Of a stretch of DNA of 64,000 nucleotides, positions 35,877-44,578 are shown piece after piece (position 1 is the first letter of the stretch; each line of letters opens with the position of its first letter). Origin of the DNA: DATFVA01 sp963771705 (GTDB taxonomy: Bacteria > Bacteroidota > Ignavibacteria > Ignavibacteriales > Ignavibacteriaceae); the NCBI GenBank assembly GCA_963771705.1, contig CAVYUP010000001.1:1-64000 (forward strand), in the 5' to 3' direction. A program made the translations under genes and the position numbers. Under the pieces are notes generated by a model. It was not told the DNA's origin, made no database searches, and saw only the letters and a list, made by a program, of their open reading frames with translations.

Positions 35877-37309
35877 ATGCACAGGATTTTTATGTACTCA
35901 TTCCGCTAATGATAATCGCGCTTGTACCCATCGTTATCATGTTTACCATCGCGATTAAGCGATACCATGCAGTGGTTAATGCGTTTTCGCTCCTGGCTTT
36001 AATTGCTGCCTTCATCTCGCTCTTTTACATTACATCATATATGCCCCGTCAGGTTACTCCGCTGATTATTGTCGATAACTATACCCTGTTCTATTGGGGA
36101 TTGATATTTGCAGCTTCCTTTTTTGTTGTCCTGCTTTCATATAAATATTTAAAGGATAAGGATATTAACAGTGAAGAATATTATATACTGCTCTTCAATG
36201 CTGTGCTGGGATCTTCCGTAATAGCTGCCAGCAATCACTTTATATCTTTTTTCCTTGGACTGGAATTACTTAGTGTTTCTTTATATGTATTAATAGCTTA
36301 TCCGAAGTTCAGCGAGAAACCTCTCGAGGCAGGCATCAAATATTTAATACTTGCTGCTGCATCCTCGGCATTTTTGCTTTATGGAATGGCACTGGTTTAT
36401 GTAGATACAGGCTCAATGTTTTTCCCGGATATAGTCAAAACTTTGATATCAGGAATAGCAGTATCACCCTTTGCTGTTTTCGGCTTCGCCATAATGATAA
36501 TCGGAATTGGTTTCAAACTTGCGGTTGTTCCTTTCCACTTTTGGACTCCCGATGTCTACCAGGGAGCCCCCGCTCCGGTAACTGGGTTCATCGCCACCGT
36601 ATCAAAGGGAGGCGTCTTTGCTTTCCTCTTAAGGCTTTTCTATGAACTTAACCTGTATAGTTTTAAACCCTTGGTTACCATTTTTATAGTCATCTCAATT
36701 GCGTCTATGTTTACCGGGAACCTGCTGGCATTAAGACAGCGCAATGTGAAGAGGATCCTCGCGTATTCATCTATCGCTCACCTTGGCTACCTACTTGTAG
36801 CCTTCCTCGCGGCTGGGGAAATGGGAGTTAATGCGGCAACCTTCTACCTGGTAGCCTATTTTATTACAACCCTTGGTGCTTTCGGAATAGTTACTATATT
36901 ATCAACAAAAGAAAGGGAAGCAGGGGACATTGACGATTACAACGGGTTATATCAAACCAAACCGCTTACTGCTGCTGTTTTTACTGCGATGCTTTTTTCA
37001 CTTGCAGGAATACCTTTAACTGCAGGCTTTATCGGGAAATACTATATCCTTCTTTCCGGGGTGAATATGGGTATGTGGCTGCTGGTAATAAGTCTGATTA
37101 TAAATAGTGTGATAGGTCTCTTTTATTACCTAAGGATAATAGCTGCGATGTACACAAAACCCGATACATCAGAAGAACACTCATTCCCCGGTTTTACCCT
37201 GGGCAGCGGATTTGCGCTTGGAGTTTTAACAATACTGCTTGTCTGGTTTGGAGTAGCACCTTCAGGAATTCTCACTTTAATTAAATCACTTGTTGCCGGT
37301 TTAACTTGA
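35873..37309 (+). CDS. nuoN: NADH-quinone oxidoreductase subunit N
   Basis: Third antiporter-like subunit, 478 residues, about 14 helices. FFLGLELLSVSLYVLIAY holds the helix-5 glutamate. VVPFHFWTPDVYQGAPAPVTGF and KRILAYSSIAHLGYLLVAF match the proton-antiporter core. It ends the nuo operon. No rho-independent terminator follows; instead a short AT-rich inverted repeat (TCAAAATT at 37310-37317, AATTTTGA at 37324-37331) lies between it and the PEBP gene. Confidence 0.97.
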   Translation: MNAQDFYVLIPLMIIALVPIVIMFTIAIKRYHAVVNAFSLLALIAAFISLFYITSYMPRQVTPLIIVDNYTLFYWGLIFAASFFVVLLSYKYLKDKDINSEEYYILLFNAVLGSSVIAASNHFISFFLGLELLSVSLYVLIAYPKFSEKPLEAGIKYLILAAASSAFLLYGMALVYVDTGSMFFPDIVKTLISGIAVSPFAVFGFAIMIIGIGFKLAVVPFHFWTPDVYQGAPAPVTGFIATVSKGGVFAFLLRLFYELNLYSFKPLVTIFIVISIASMFTGNLLALRQRNVKRILAYSSIAHLGYLLVAFLAAGEMGVNAATFYLVAYFITTLGAFGIVTILSTKEREAGDIDDYNGLYQTKPLTAAVFTAMLFSLAGIPLTAGFIGKYYILLSGVNMGMWLLVISLIINSVIGLFYYLRIIAAMYTKPDTSEEHSFPGFTLGSGFALGVLTILLVWFGVAPSGILTLIKSLVAGLT

Positions 37310-37333
37310 TCAAAATTTAGAATAATTTTGAGT

Positions 37334-37900
37334 ATGCAGAAATTTCCTGGTTATTTAGTTTTATCTGTTTCAATTTTAATTACAATGTTCTCAACTATAA
37401 TTACTTTTCCTCAACAGGAAAAGGGGGAGTATGATATGGAAATAGAAATACAATCGCGTTCGTTCGGTGAAGGAGAAAGCATTCCGTCAAAGTTTACCTG
37501 CGACGGGGCAAACGTTTCTCCGCAGTTAAGCTGGAACTGCAGTGTTGAGGGAGTAAAGACATTCGTACTTATTATTGAGGATCCGGATGCTCCGGGAGGA
37601 AACTTCACCCACTGGGTTGTTTATAATATTCCTGCTAATGTAAACTCATTGATGGAAAATTCTACTCCGACAAAAAATGTACGGGATGAAATCCTTATGG
37701 GAACTAATGATTTCGGCAGAATAGGGTACGGAGGTCCATGCCCGCCGTCAGGAACCCATAGGTATTATTTCAGATTGTACGGTTTAAATACCGCGGTACA
37801 CCTTGATTCCGGGGCGACCAAAAGAGAAGTATTGAAAAAGATGGAAGGTCACATTATTGCCCGCGGAGAACTTATGGGCACGTATGAGAGAAAAAAGTGA
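37334..37900 (+). CDS. YbhB/YbcL-type PEBP (Raf-kinase-inhibitor-like) protein, exported
   Basis: Phosphatidylethanolamine-binding-protein fold, 188 residues. Diagnostic segments are SIPSKFTCDGANVSPQLSW, FVLIIEDPDAPGGNFTHWVVYNIP with the ligand-pocket Asp and His, and GPCPPSGTHRYYFRLYGL. Bacterial members have poorly known roles. The N-terminus before MEIEIQ is a hydrophobic segment that could be a signal peptide or anchor, ending near TFPQQ. The frame also opens at TTG 37328, and ATG 37436 would give a cytoplasmic version; no good ribosome site decides between them. It follows nuoN by 24 bases, so it may be read through from the complex I operon. Confidence 0.88.
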   Translation: MQKFPGYLVLSVSILITMFSTIITFPQQEKGEYDMEIEIQSRSFGEGESIPSKFTCDGANVSPQLSWNCSVEGVKTFVLIIEDPDAPGGNFTHWVVYNIPANVNSLMENSTPTKNVRDEILMGTNDFGRIGYGGPCPPSGTHRYYFRLYGLNTAVHLDSGATKREVLKKMEGHIIARGELMGTYERKK

Positions 37901-37915
37901 CCTAAAAATTTAATT

Positions 37916-38386
37916 TTATACCGATTCAACTTTACGGGAATCCTCATGAATTTCCGGAGTGCTTTTTATGTACTGAACCAGCTGGCTTATTACGAATTCT
38001 TTTTCATCTATCACGGCTTTTACTACATCCCCTATGGAAATAACTCCCATTAATTTGTCGTTCTCAAATACCGGAAGGTGACGAATTCTTTTTTCTATCA
38101 TCAGCACCATGCATTCTTCAACCAGCCTGTCAGAATCAACATAGATTACTTTCTCAGACATAATATCACCAACAACAGCGTCTCTGGATGACTTGCCCTC
38201 CAGAGCTACCTTCCTGGCATAATCCCTCTCTGACATTATACCTACGATATTTCCTTTCTCCATTACCAGAACCGCACCGATTTTTTTCGCCGCCATCAGC
38301 TTCAATGCATTAAAAATTGTGTCGTCAGGAGATACCGAATAGATCTCATAACCCTTGCCCGATAAAATTTCTCTAACTGTCCTCAT
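37916..38386 (-). CDS. Protein with two CBS domains
   Basis: A 156-residue stand-alone CBS-pair (Bateman) protein. The first CBS domain (about 8-62) includes YSVSPDDTIFNALKLMAAKKIGAVLVM and GIMSERDYARKV. The second (about 75-130) includes VIYVDSDRLVEECMVLMIEKRIRHLPVFE and GVISIGDVVKAVI. Such pairs bind adenosine nucleotides and act as energy sensors or adaptors; no effector domain is attached. It is convergent with the PEBP gene, with 15 bases between stops. Confidence 0.92.
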   Translation of the reverse strand: MRTVREILSGKGYEIYSVSPDDTIFNALKLMAAKKIGAVLVMEKGNIVGIMSERDYARKVALEGKSSRDAVVGDIMSEKVIYVDSDRLVEECMVLMIEKRIRHLPVFENDKLMGVISIGDVVKAVIDEKEFVISQLVQYIKSTPEIHEDSRKVESV

Positions 38387-38911
38387 AAGATAGTCCTTTC
38401 TCGTTTGGTTAATGACGGGAAGCTTATCAGATAATAGATAAAAATCTTTAAAGAAGCACTATTAATTTAATGGGATGTAAATATTTACCTGTTCTTATGA
38501 TATGACTCAATATTGCCAGATGGTCCGATAGAATGCCGTAATTTGTAAATAATGACAGGTTATCCATCCTGATAAGCTGAACCTCACATATTAAGTGAGT
38601 CAATCGTACAGAACGGGACAAAGCCGAAGCGTTTCCGAATATGGGAAGCATTTATTTAGAGACGGCTCAAAGACGGTTCATCACGTTTTTTTAGAATTTT
38701 TCGATGAAATGTTAAACAGTTCTTGGTGGGTAAATCAACAGTACAAATAAAAGTATCATCTCTGGATAACAAATGAAAGTTAATAAAAAATATGAATATG
38801 TGTATACAGGGATGAAATTTCTTTTTGCGAAGCGCTTCGTTAATGCAATTTCTCTCGCTTTTTAGTTATTTTTTGAATTAAATACTTCCAAATTATTTTA
38901 ACGGAAGAAAA
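38387..38911 (+). other. 525-base gap upstream of the GH31 gene
   Basis: AT-rich region between the divergent CBS-domain gene and the alpha-glucosidase gene; it must contain both promoters. The clear element is the palindrome at 38828-38839, listed separately. A short imperfect direct repeat (AGACGGCTCA, AGACGGTTCA) lies near 38660-38680. A 67-codon minus-strand frame inside (38448-38651) has no ribosome site and no recognisable product, so I treat it as noise. Confidence 0.5.
38828..38839 (+). promoter_or_regulatory. Perfect 12-bp palindrome CGAAGCGCTTCG, candidate LacI-family operator
   Basis: The site has a central GCGC and AAGC/GCTT half-sites like operators of LacI/GalR-type sugar regulators. 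It lies 72 bases before the ATG of the alpha-glucosidase gene, within the likely promoter region. No T run follows, so it is not a terminator. The regulator is not encoded in this window. Binding is inferred only from symmetry and context. Confidence 0.45.
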
Positions 38912-41401
38912 ATGTTCAGAAAATTATTTTTAATCGTATTTATGGCAGCATTATTAAAAAATACATACGCCGATTTTCAGTTTGCCGGGGATGTTGTTTC
39001 GGCTGATAAAAATGAAAACGGAGTTGAGTTTAAACTCACTAATGCCTTATTCAACATTTATGTGGTTAATAACAATATTGTCCGCTTCAGGTTTACAAAC
39101 AAAAATGAATTTTCCAGAGCACCCTCGTATGCGGTTATAAATTCTTCCTCAGGCGCATTTTCCTTCAGAGATGATTCGGAATATTATGAAATCGCCACAA
39201 AGGAAATGATTGTGAGGGTGGCAAAATCCCCATGCAGGGTAAGTATCTATGATATGGATATGAACCTGCTGAATGAAGATGAAAAAAGCTTCGGGATGGC
39301 TTTTGATGCTGATGAAGTACGCTGCTTTAAAAATTTATTTAAAGATGAATTGTTTTACGGACTCGGAGAAAAAACAGGCAGCTTGAAAAAAAACGGCCAG
39401 CAGTTGACTATGTGGAATTCCGATACCCCCGATTACACTGACAAACAGGATCCGCTGTATCAGTCGATACCCTTCTTTATAGGAATCAGGGACCATAAAG
39501 CTTATGGAATATTTTTCGACAACACATACCGCTCATATTTTAATATGGGTGCTAGCAATAACCGGTTTTATTGGTTCGGCGCTGAGAAGGGTGAACTGGA
39601 TTATTATTTCATTAAGGGACCTGAAATCAAAAAGGTTATTTCTCTTTATACAATGATTACGGGTAGAATGGAAATGCCTCCAATGTGGTCGCTTGGTTAC
39701 CAGCAGAGTAAGTGGAGCTATTACCCTGAATCGACTGTTAAAACCCTTGCTCAGACATTCCGCGATAAAAATATCCCCTGCGATGTAATTTATCTCGATA
39801 TACATTATATGAACGGATACAGGGTGTTTACGTGGGATAATAACAGATTCCCGGATCCTGTGCGTATGCTTAAAGAATTGGCACAACAGGGGTTTAAGGT
39901 CATCACCATAGTAGATCCCGGCGTTAAAGCGGATACTAGTGGTTACAAAATTGCACAGGAAGGATTAAAAGAGGACCTTTTTGCAAAATATCCTGACGGG
40001 GTTGTTTATCAGGGAGAGGTTTGGCCGGGATGGGCCTATTTTCCTGACTTCACAAAAAAGGAAACCCGCGAATGGTGGGGAAAGAAAAATGCGGAGCTTC
40101 TAAAGCAGGGTGTTGCAGGGATATGGAACGATATGAACGAACCGTCTGCATGGGGACAGGCAATACCGGATATTATTCAGTTTGATGACAATGGTTATGG
40201 GGCTTCTTATAAAAAGATCCATAATGTCTACGCTCTTGAGATGGCCAAGGCTACTTTTGAAGGGATTAAGAGTAATGTTCCGGGTAAACGTCCTTTTATT
40301 CTTACACGGGCGGGCTTTTCGGGAATACAAAGGTATGCAGCTGTATGGACCGGCGACAATGCCGCGAGCGAGGTGCATCTTAAACTCGCCTGCACCATGG
40401 TCCAGGGTTTAAGTCTTAGCGGTGTCCCTTTCTGCGGCAGCGATGTAGGAGGATTCTTTGGATCTCCTTCTCAAAGATTATATACAAGATGGATGGAACT
40501 TGGTGCGTTTACTCCTTTTTATCGGGGCCATACGATAATTAACACCCGCGACCAGGAACCCTGGGCATTCGGTGAAGAGGTTGAAGGATGGGTAAAGAAA
40601 ATTATGGACCTTCGTTATGAATTGCTCCCATTCTTCTACACTGAATTTTATACCGCTCATAAAACCGGTATCCCCATTGTCCGCTCTATGTTCCTGAATT
40701 ACCAGGAAGATGATGAGTGCTATTCTGATGAAGCTCAGTATCAGTATATGATAGGTGATAATCTTCTGGTTGCCCCGGTGGTATCAGAGTTTGAGAATTC
40801 AAAAAAGCTTTACCTCCCGGAAGGGAAGTGGCTCGGATGGTGGGATAGTAAAGTTTACGATGGTGGTCAGTGGATTTTGGTGGAGGCGCCCATAGATATG
40901 ATACCTCTTTTTATAAGGGAAGGCGGAATTATTCCGATGCGTGAAAAACAGGAATATACAGGTCAGCATGGAGATGATGTTAGTTTCCTGAAACTCAAAA
41001 TTTTCCCTGGACCGGAATCCAACTCTCAATTGTACCAGGATGACGGAAAAACGTTGAAATACCAGGATGGTGATTACCTGGTAACTGACATTTCAGTTAA
41101 AAATGATAATGGACTTGATATAAACCTTGTTAAGAAAGAAGGTGATTATACTCCGCAAATAGTATCATACACTTTCGAGATTTTCAGAACTGACCCCATT
41201 AAAAACATAGCTGTGAATGGAAGCCAGCTCAAACCGTTCCCGCAAAAAGATTACGGTACAAGAAATGAATCAGGATATTTATTTGATTCAGAGAAAAACC
41301 TGCTTGTAATCAAATATGTCTCCGAAGGAAATGGTACCGGCAGTGATCCGGTTGTCCTCAACTACAAATACAGTCCTAAGATCGAAATCAAGGTTGAATA
41401 A
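38912..41401 (+). CDS. Exported GH31 alpha-glucosidase
   Basis: Glycoside hydrolase family 31, retaining alpha-glucosidase or alpha-xylosidase type, 829 residues. A signal peptide of about 20 residues is followed by an N-terminal beta-sandwich with LFYGLGEKTGSLKKNG (about 150-165). The (beta/alpha)8 barrel carries the nucleophile D407 in GIWNDMNEPS and the acid/base D482 in WTGDNAAS. FCGSDVGGFFG and FTPFYRGHT are further family motifs. The C-terminal beta domains (about 660-829) include FPGPESNSQLYQDDGKT. The start is ATG, preceded by ACGGAAGAA. Location is periplasm or surface; starch or glycogen oligosaccharides are the likely substrate, though alpha-xylosides cannot be excluded. Confidence 0.94.
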   Translation: MFRKLFLIVFMAALLKNTYADFQFAGDVVSADKNENGVEFKLTNALFNIYVVNNNIVRFRFTNKNEFSRAPSYAVINSSSGAFSFRDDSEYYEIATKEMIVRVAKSPCRVSIYDMDMNLLNEDEKSFGMAFDADEVRCFKNLFKDELFYGLGEKTGSLKKNGQQLTMWNSDTPDYTDKQDPLYQSIPFFIGIRDHKAYGIFFDNTYRSYFNMGASNNRFYWFGAEKGELDYYFIKGPEIKKVISLYTMITGRMEMPPMWSLGYQQSKWSYYPESTVKTLAQTFRDKNIPCDVIYLDIHYMNGYRVFTWDNNRFPDPVRMLKELAQQGFKVITIVDPGVKADTSGYKIAQEGLKEDLFAKYPDGVVYQGEVWPGWAYFPDFTKKETREWWGKKNAELLKQGVAGIWNDMNEPSAWGQAIPDIIQFDDNGYGASYKKIHNVYALEMAKATFEGIKSNVPGKRPFILTRAGFSGIQRYAAVWTGDNAASEVHLKLACTMVQGLSLSGVPFCGSDVGGFFGSPSQRLYTRWMELGAFTPFYRGHTIINTRDQEPWAFGEEVEGWVKKIMDLRYELLPFFYTEFYTAHKTGIPIVRSMFLNYQEDDECYSDEAQYQYMIGDNLLVAPVVSEFENSKKLYLPEGKWLGWWDSKVYDGGQWILVEAPIDMIPLFIREGGIIPMREKQEYTGQHGDDVSFLKLKIFPGPESNSQLYQDDGKTLKYQDGDYLVTDISVKNDNGLDINLVKKEGDYTPQIVSYTFEIFRTDPIKNIAVNGSQLKPFPQKDYGTRNESGYLFDSEKNLLVIKYVSEGNGTGSDPVVLNYKYSPKIEIKVE

Positions 41402-41779
41402 TCAGCCTACCGTTTTTGGTTTTTTCATCCACTGGTCGCAGTAGCCGTTGGGGTTAATCGGACCTTTAACCAGCTCGCATGTTCCACAGGGACCATTACC
41501 CGTAGGAGGTCTCCAGTGAAGGCAGTTGCTGCAGTATTCATCCTGGTTCGGTGTCTGCCCGGTATAGTTATATTGCTTCCGTGTGGAAAGCTCCGCGTCT
41601 GAAAGATTGCTTACATCGCTGCATGGGTCGTTAGCATTGGATTGTTCCCCCGCATTTTCATTTTCGGCAGGTTTTTTTTCTCCTCCTCCGCAGGCTGCTA
41701 GTAAAGTGCTTCCTCCAAGCAGTACAGTACCTGAAAAGAAAATGTTTTTGAGGAATGTTTTACGTGTAAGTTTATTCAT
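41402..41779 (-). CDS. HiPIP-like high-potential iron-sulfur lipoprotein
   Basis: A 125-residue lipoprotein with lipobox cysteine at 30 (STLLAAC) after a TRKTFLKN start. A Glu/Asn-rich linker leads to a C-terminal HiPIP motif: C83, C86 (EYCSNCLHW), C101 and C114 (CELVKGPINPNGYCDQW). C53 and C98 are additional cysteines, more than classic HiPIPs have. HiPIPs are small 4Fe-4S electron carriers in the periplasm, so the protein would be a membrane-anchored carrier, perhaps between a quinol oxidase module and a terminal acceptor. It is convergent with the GH31 gene, stop to stop with no spacer, and unrelated in function. No redox partner is adjacent. Confidence 0.82.
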   Translation of the reverse strand: MNKLTRKTFLKNIFFSGTVLLGGSTLLAACGGGEKKPAENENAGEQSNANDPCSDVSNLSDAELSTRKQYNYTGQTPNQDEYCSNCLHWRPPTGNGPCGTCELVKGPINPNGYCDQWMKKPKTVG

Positions 41780-42000
41780 GGTTACCTCGGGTTTTATTAA
41801 AACAATAAACTTCAGTTAGGAATTGAATTGAGATTATGGATCCCGAAACAAGCCTGATAGCCGCCAGGCCGGATTCATTATAAAAGATTAAACAAAAATA
41901 TTTAATCAGGAACGCATAAATATTGAGATATTTCACAGAATAAACACAAATAAAATAAAAATCGGGGTGTGTTCTGATTTTTAATTATTCATTAAAATAT

Positions 42001-42008
42001 TATCTTTG
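42001..42008 (+). promoter_or_regulatory. TAnnTTTG -7 element upstream of tRNA-Ser
   Basis: TATCTTTG matches the Bacteroidota/FCB -7 consensus exactly and lies 28 bases before the mature tRNA. A convincing -33 TTTG is not seen at the usual distance; the upstream stretch is T/A-rich. The location before a gene that must be transcribed supports it. Confidence 0.55.
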
Positions 42009-42035
42009 TGATCTAAAATTTATGAATTCAGCTAT

Positions 42036-42124
42036 GGAGAGGTGGGTGAGTGGCTGAAACCAACGGTTTGCTAAACCGTCATACTGGGAAACTGGTATCG
42101 CGGGTTCGAATCCCGCCCTCTCCG
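42036..42124 (+). tRNA. tRNA-Ser, anticodon GCU
   Basis: An 89-base cloverleaf read by eye. The acceptor stem is GGAGAGG (42036-42042) with CCTCTCC (42117-42123) and discriminator G. The anticodon stem ACGGT/ACCGT holds loop TTGCTAA with anticodon GCT, reading AGC/AGU codons. A long class II variable arm with ATAC/GTAT pairing is typical for serine. The T arm GCGGG-TTCGAAT-CCCGC is perfect. The CCA end is not encoded. Confidence 0.97.
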
Positions 42125-42193
42125 CTCTTTTTTGCCCCTTTACATGTATAATATTTATGGCATAATAAAATGTGCCATTTTTTTTTGCAGCAC

Positions 42194-42583
42194 CTATTTA
42201 AAATTACTTTTCCCTGGCTTGTCTGAAAAAAGAAAGTATCCTGTCATACCTACTACTATCCCGAAAGGACACAGGAAAACAGACATAAAAAATAAAAATT
42301 CCCTCACGTAATCAAGAAATGTATCGCGGTAAGATTCCCCTAACAGGTTATTAAATATTATACTAACCATAATTATGCCGGTGGAAATAACTGCCATTAT
42401 CATATAGTATAAAGATTTTTCCCATCTATGAGTTAATGCGGTCACAAAAATAATTGCTCCTGTATAACTTAAGAGGATTCCATACGAACGCGAGGTAGAA
42501 GTGATTTGTGAGGCTATTAATATTATGATTATACTCAGACTGATATAGAAAAGTGTTTTACTATGGGCGAATGAAGGAAACAT
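42194..42583 (-). CDS. Small hypothetical membrane protein, four helices
   Basis: A 129-residue protein with four strongly hydrophobic stretches (about 10-28, 33-50, 58-77 and 94-118) and short polar loops; the ends are basic (DKPGKSNFK). No family is recognised. An AGAGA lies about 9 bases before the ATG, a modest ribosome site. It stands alone between tRNA-Ser and the terminator of the Crp/Fnr gene. The periodic hydrophobicity argues for a real gene, but no function can be offered. Confidence 0.55.
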   Translation of the reverse strand: MFPSFAHSKTLFYISLSIIIILIASQITSTSRSYGILLSYTGAIIFVTALTHRWEKSLYYMIMAVISTGIIMVSIIFNNLLGESYRDTFLDYVREFLFFMSVFLCPFGIVVGMTGYFLFSDKPGKSNFK

Positions 42584-42639
42584 AATATTATCTCTGATTA
42601 AAACGTACTATAAATATTTGTTAAAGGCAATTAAACTGG

Positions 42640-42686
42640 AATGAGTTAATAAAAATAAAAAACCCCCCGCAGGTGTAACGGGGGGT
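42640..42686 (-). terminator. Rho-independent terminator after the Crp/Fnr gene
   Basis: ACCCCCCG at 42662-42669 and CGGGGGGT at 42679-42686 form a perfect 8-bp GC stem with a 9-base loop. Read on the minus strand it is followed by TTTTTTATTTTTATT. It lies about 50 bases beyond the stop of the regulator gene. Confidence 0.93.
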
Positions 42687-42738
42687 CGCTCATCGTAACA
42701 GGATGATCCCGCTAATAAGAGCAGATGGCAAACATTTC

Positions 42739-43422
42739 TTACAAGTGTATTTTTTTGAAATTATCGTAATCGGGAATTCTGATGATTGAACCATCTAGTT
42801 CAACCACACCTTTCTTATGAAGTGAGTGCAGTACCCGGGAAACAGTTTCTCTTGACGTTCCTGCCATGTTCGCTATCTCGTGCTGGAACGGAAGATTCAG
42901 TTCAACGAGTCCATGCTTCCTTATTCCTGAGATTTCTGCGAGCTGAATTACAGCATTAATTATTTTATCCTTCGCTTTATTTAGTGAAAGTGATTTGATT
43001 TTATCATCTGCAGCACGCAGTCTTTTAATAACTTCATCAAGAAGGGAGGCCATAATTTTTGGACGTGACTGTATAAGATGCATAAACTCATCCCTTCCGA
43101 TAAAAAATACCTCAGTATTCTCTGCAGCTATAACATTAGCACTTGGGGGTTGACCATCCAGAAGCGACATTTCCCCGAAATAATCGAATTCATTAAGGAT
43201 AGCAAGAATAATTTCATTCCCTTTTGAATCGTTCCTTGTAACTTTAACTGATCCTTTTGTAATAATAAAAAGTCCGCTGCTTTCTTCCTTCGATTCATCA
43301 AGTATGAGCATATTTTTCTGAAAACGCCTTAACATACCGGCGTTTTCTATAACTTTCAGATCTTCATCCTCAAGTTCAAAAAAAATGGGTACATACCTGA
43401 GAGAAATCTTTGATTCAACCAT
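42739..43422 (-). CDS. Crp/Fnr-family transcription regulator
   Basis: A 227-residue regulator with an N-terminal cyclic-nucleotide-binding-like beta barrel (about 12-130; GSVKVTRNDSKGNEIILAIL and FGEMSLLDGQPPSANVIA). A long dimer helix follows, then a C-terminal winged helix (about 150-225) with HEIANMAGTSRETVSRVL as the recognition helix. The glycine-rich FGEMSLLDG resembles the cAMP phosphate cassette, but the key Arg-Ser-Ala signature is replaced (QPPSA), so the ligand is uncertain. No N-terminal Cys cluster is present, so it is not a classic Fnr oxygen sensor. The frame is open for 30 codons further upstream; ATG 43422 gives the usual family length. A strong terminator follows. Confidence 0.9.
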   Translation of the reverse strand: MVESKISLRYVPIFFELEDEDLKVIENAGMLRRFQKNMLILDESKEESSGLFIITKGSVKVTRNDSKGNEIILAILNEFDYFGEMSLLDGQPPSANVIAAENTEVFFIGRDEFMHLIQSRPKIMASLLDEVIKRLRAADDKIKSLSLNKAKDKIINAVIQLAEISGIRKHGLVELNLPFQHEIANMAGTSRETVSRVLHSLHKKGVVELDGSIIRIPDYDNFKKIHL

Positions 43423-43633
43423 TTTGACTCTGCCTGGATTTAATTCTGCTTTAAAGTAACCTTCATTTCCAACTAAAACTGTGATGTTGAAATATCGTGA
43501 AAAGTCAATCACATTGAATTTTATCCCCCTTATGAACTGAAACGATTATTCAAAGAGTTTAAAATACTTACTTTGATAGCTGGAAAGTTCAGGAAAATGG
43601 GAAAATCTTATTCCGAAGTTGAATTCCTGATCC

Positions 43634-44032
43634 TCAGGAGAGAGTTTTAGATGAAGCCGTTGAGTTTTTGAGAAATTTTTCGAGTGACTGGAGTAGTTTA
43701 TTATCAGAAAGGGGTTTTGCTATGTATTCACATCCGGGATCTTCAGGCATAGAAAGTCCGGATAACTTGCTGTTGTTTCTTGATAAAAATATTATGGGAA
43801 CATGAAACTTTGATCTTATCTGATATATCGAACTTATAAGTTTGCTGCGATCACTAACATCGGTATCAGCAATAATGAGGTCGGGAGGAGAAACATTAAT
43901 TACTTCCTTCAACATATTCTCACAGGTCGAAAAAACTTTTAGCTTGAAAACACCCGCACCCATCAATACTTTCCTAATGTCTGATGCTGTGATACCATCG
44001 TTTAGTGCTAAAAATACTGATTTGTTCTGCAT
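43634..44032 (-). CDS. Degenerate response-regulator receiver-like protein
   Basis: A 132-residue single-domain protein. DLIIADTDVS places the phospho-acceptor-like aspartate at about 56, and EYIAKPL has the conserved Lys-Pro near the C-terminus. The N-terminal acidic pair is weak (LALNDG; only one Asp), so metal binding and phosphorylation may be altered. The PIIFLSRN strand has Ser where the conserved Thr/Ser switch residue is expected. No output domain follows. It lies on the minus strand between the Crp/Fnr gene and the histidine kinase region, with no clear ribosome site. A pseudo-receiver acting by protein contact is possible. Confidence 0.7.
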   Translation of the reverse strand: MQNKSVFLALNDGITASDIRKVLMGAGVFKLKVFSTCENMLKEVINVSPPDLIIADTDVSDRSKLISSIYQIRSKFHVPIIFLSRNNSKLSGLSMPEDPGCEYIAKPLSDNKLLQSLEKFLKNSTASSKTLS

Positions 44033-44293
44033 AGAAGTTCTTCTGACGAATAAGTAGTAATGAAAATAGATTGGTTAAACAATAAGAGATTTTTACTCAC
44101 ATGGATAGTAAGAAATAAAAAACTAAGATTCAATATATTTCCCATATTATAGTAAATTAGTTTTCTACTGAATGGAAGCCGAAATGGTGTAATCCTTTAA
44201 TACGTGTGTTGCGGGGGTCTGCTAGGTGACTTTTATCAGTTGTTTTCTCAAAATAATATTTTACAATACGATTGTAAATTTTTGGAGATAATT

Positions 44294-44485
44294 ATGCTGT
44301 TAATATCATCGATTAGAACAACAGGCGACTTAATTTCCTGTTTGCCGGAAGATATGGACAGAAAAGACATGGTTCTTGATATTGAATCTGAACGGGCTGT
44401 AATAGCCTCCCCTGGTATAAATGAACCTGGTAAACATTTTCCCTTTCTTTCAAAAAGCGAGGAATTGAAAGAGAATAAAATATAG
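44294..44485 (+). CDS. Small hypothetical protein with a strong ribosome site
   Basis: The frame is open from 44204. ATG 44294 is preferred because GGAG lies 6 bases upstream. This gives 63 residues beginning MLLISSIRTTGDLISC, with an acidic middle (EDMDRKDMVLDIESE) and a charged end. No family is recognised and there is no membrane segment. It precedes the histidine kinase gene by about 90 bases on the same strand and may be co-transcribed with it. The ribosome site and position support a real gene, with moderate confidence. Confidence 0.5.
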   Translation: MLLISSIRTTGDLISCLPEDMDRKDMVLDIESERAVIASPGINEPGKHFPFLSKSEELKENKI

Positions 44486-44578
44486 TATTTGATTTTAATC
44501 ACATAACAGGAAAAATATTTAGAGTAATTATTGAAGGGAGATTCATTCCTTTTTCCTTATATATTCTATACTTCTAAT

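Noticed and set aside
37310..37331. Terminator at the end of the nuo operon
   Set aside because: The inverted repeat is only AT pairs and has no T run; it is too weak to call.
38448..38651. 67-codon minus-strand frame upstream of GH31
   Set aside because: No ribosome site or similarity; better explained as promoter DNA.
43423..43512. Upstream extension of the Crp/Fnr gene
   Set aside because: Thirty extra residues have no family match and lack a ribosome site.
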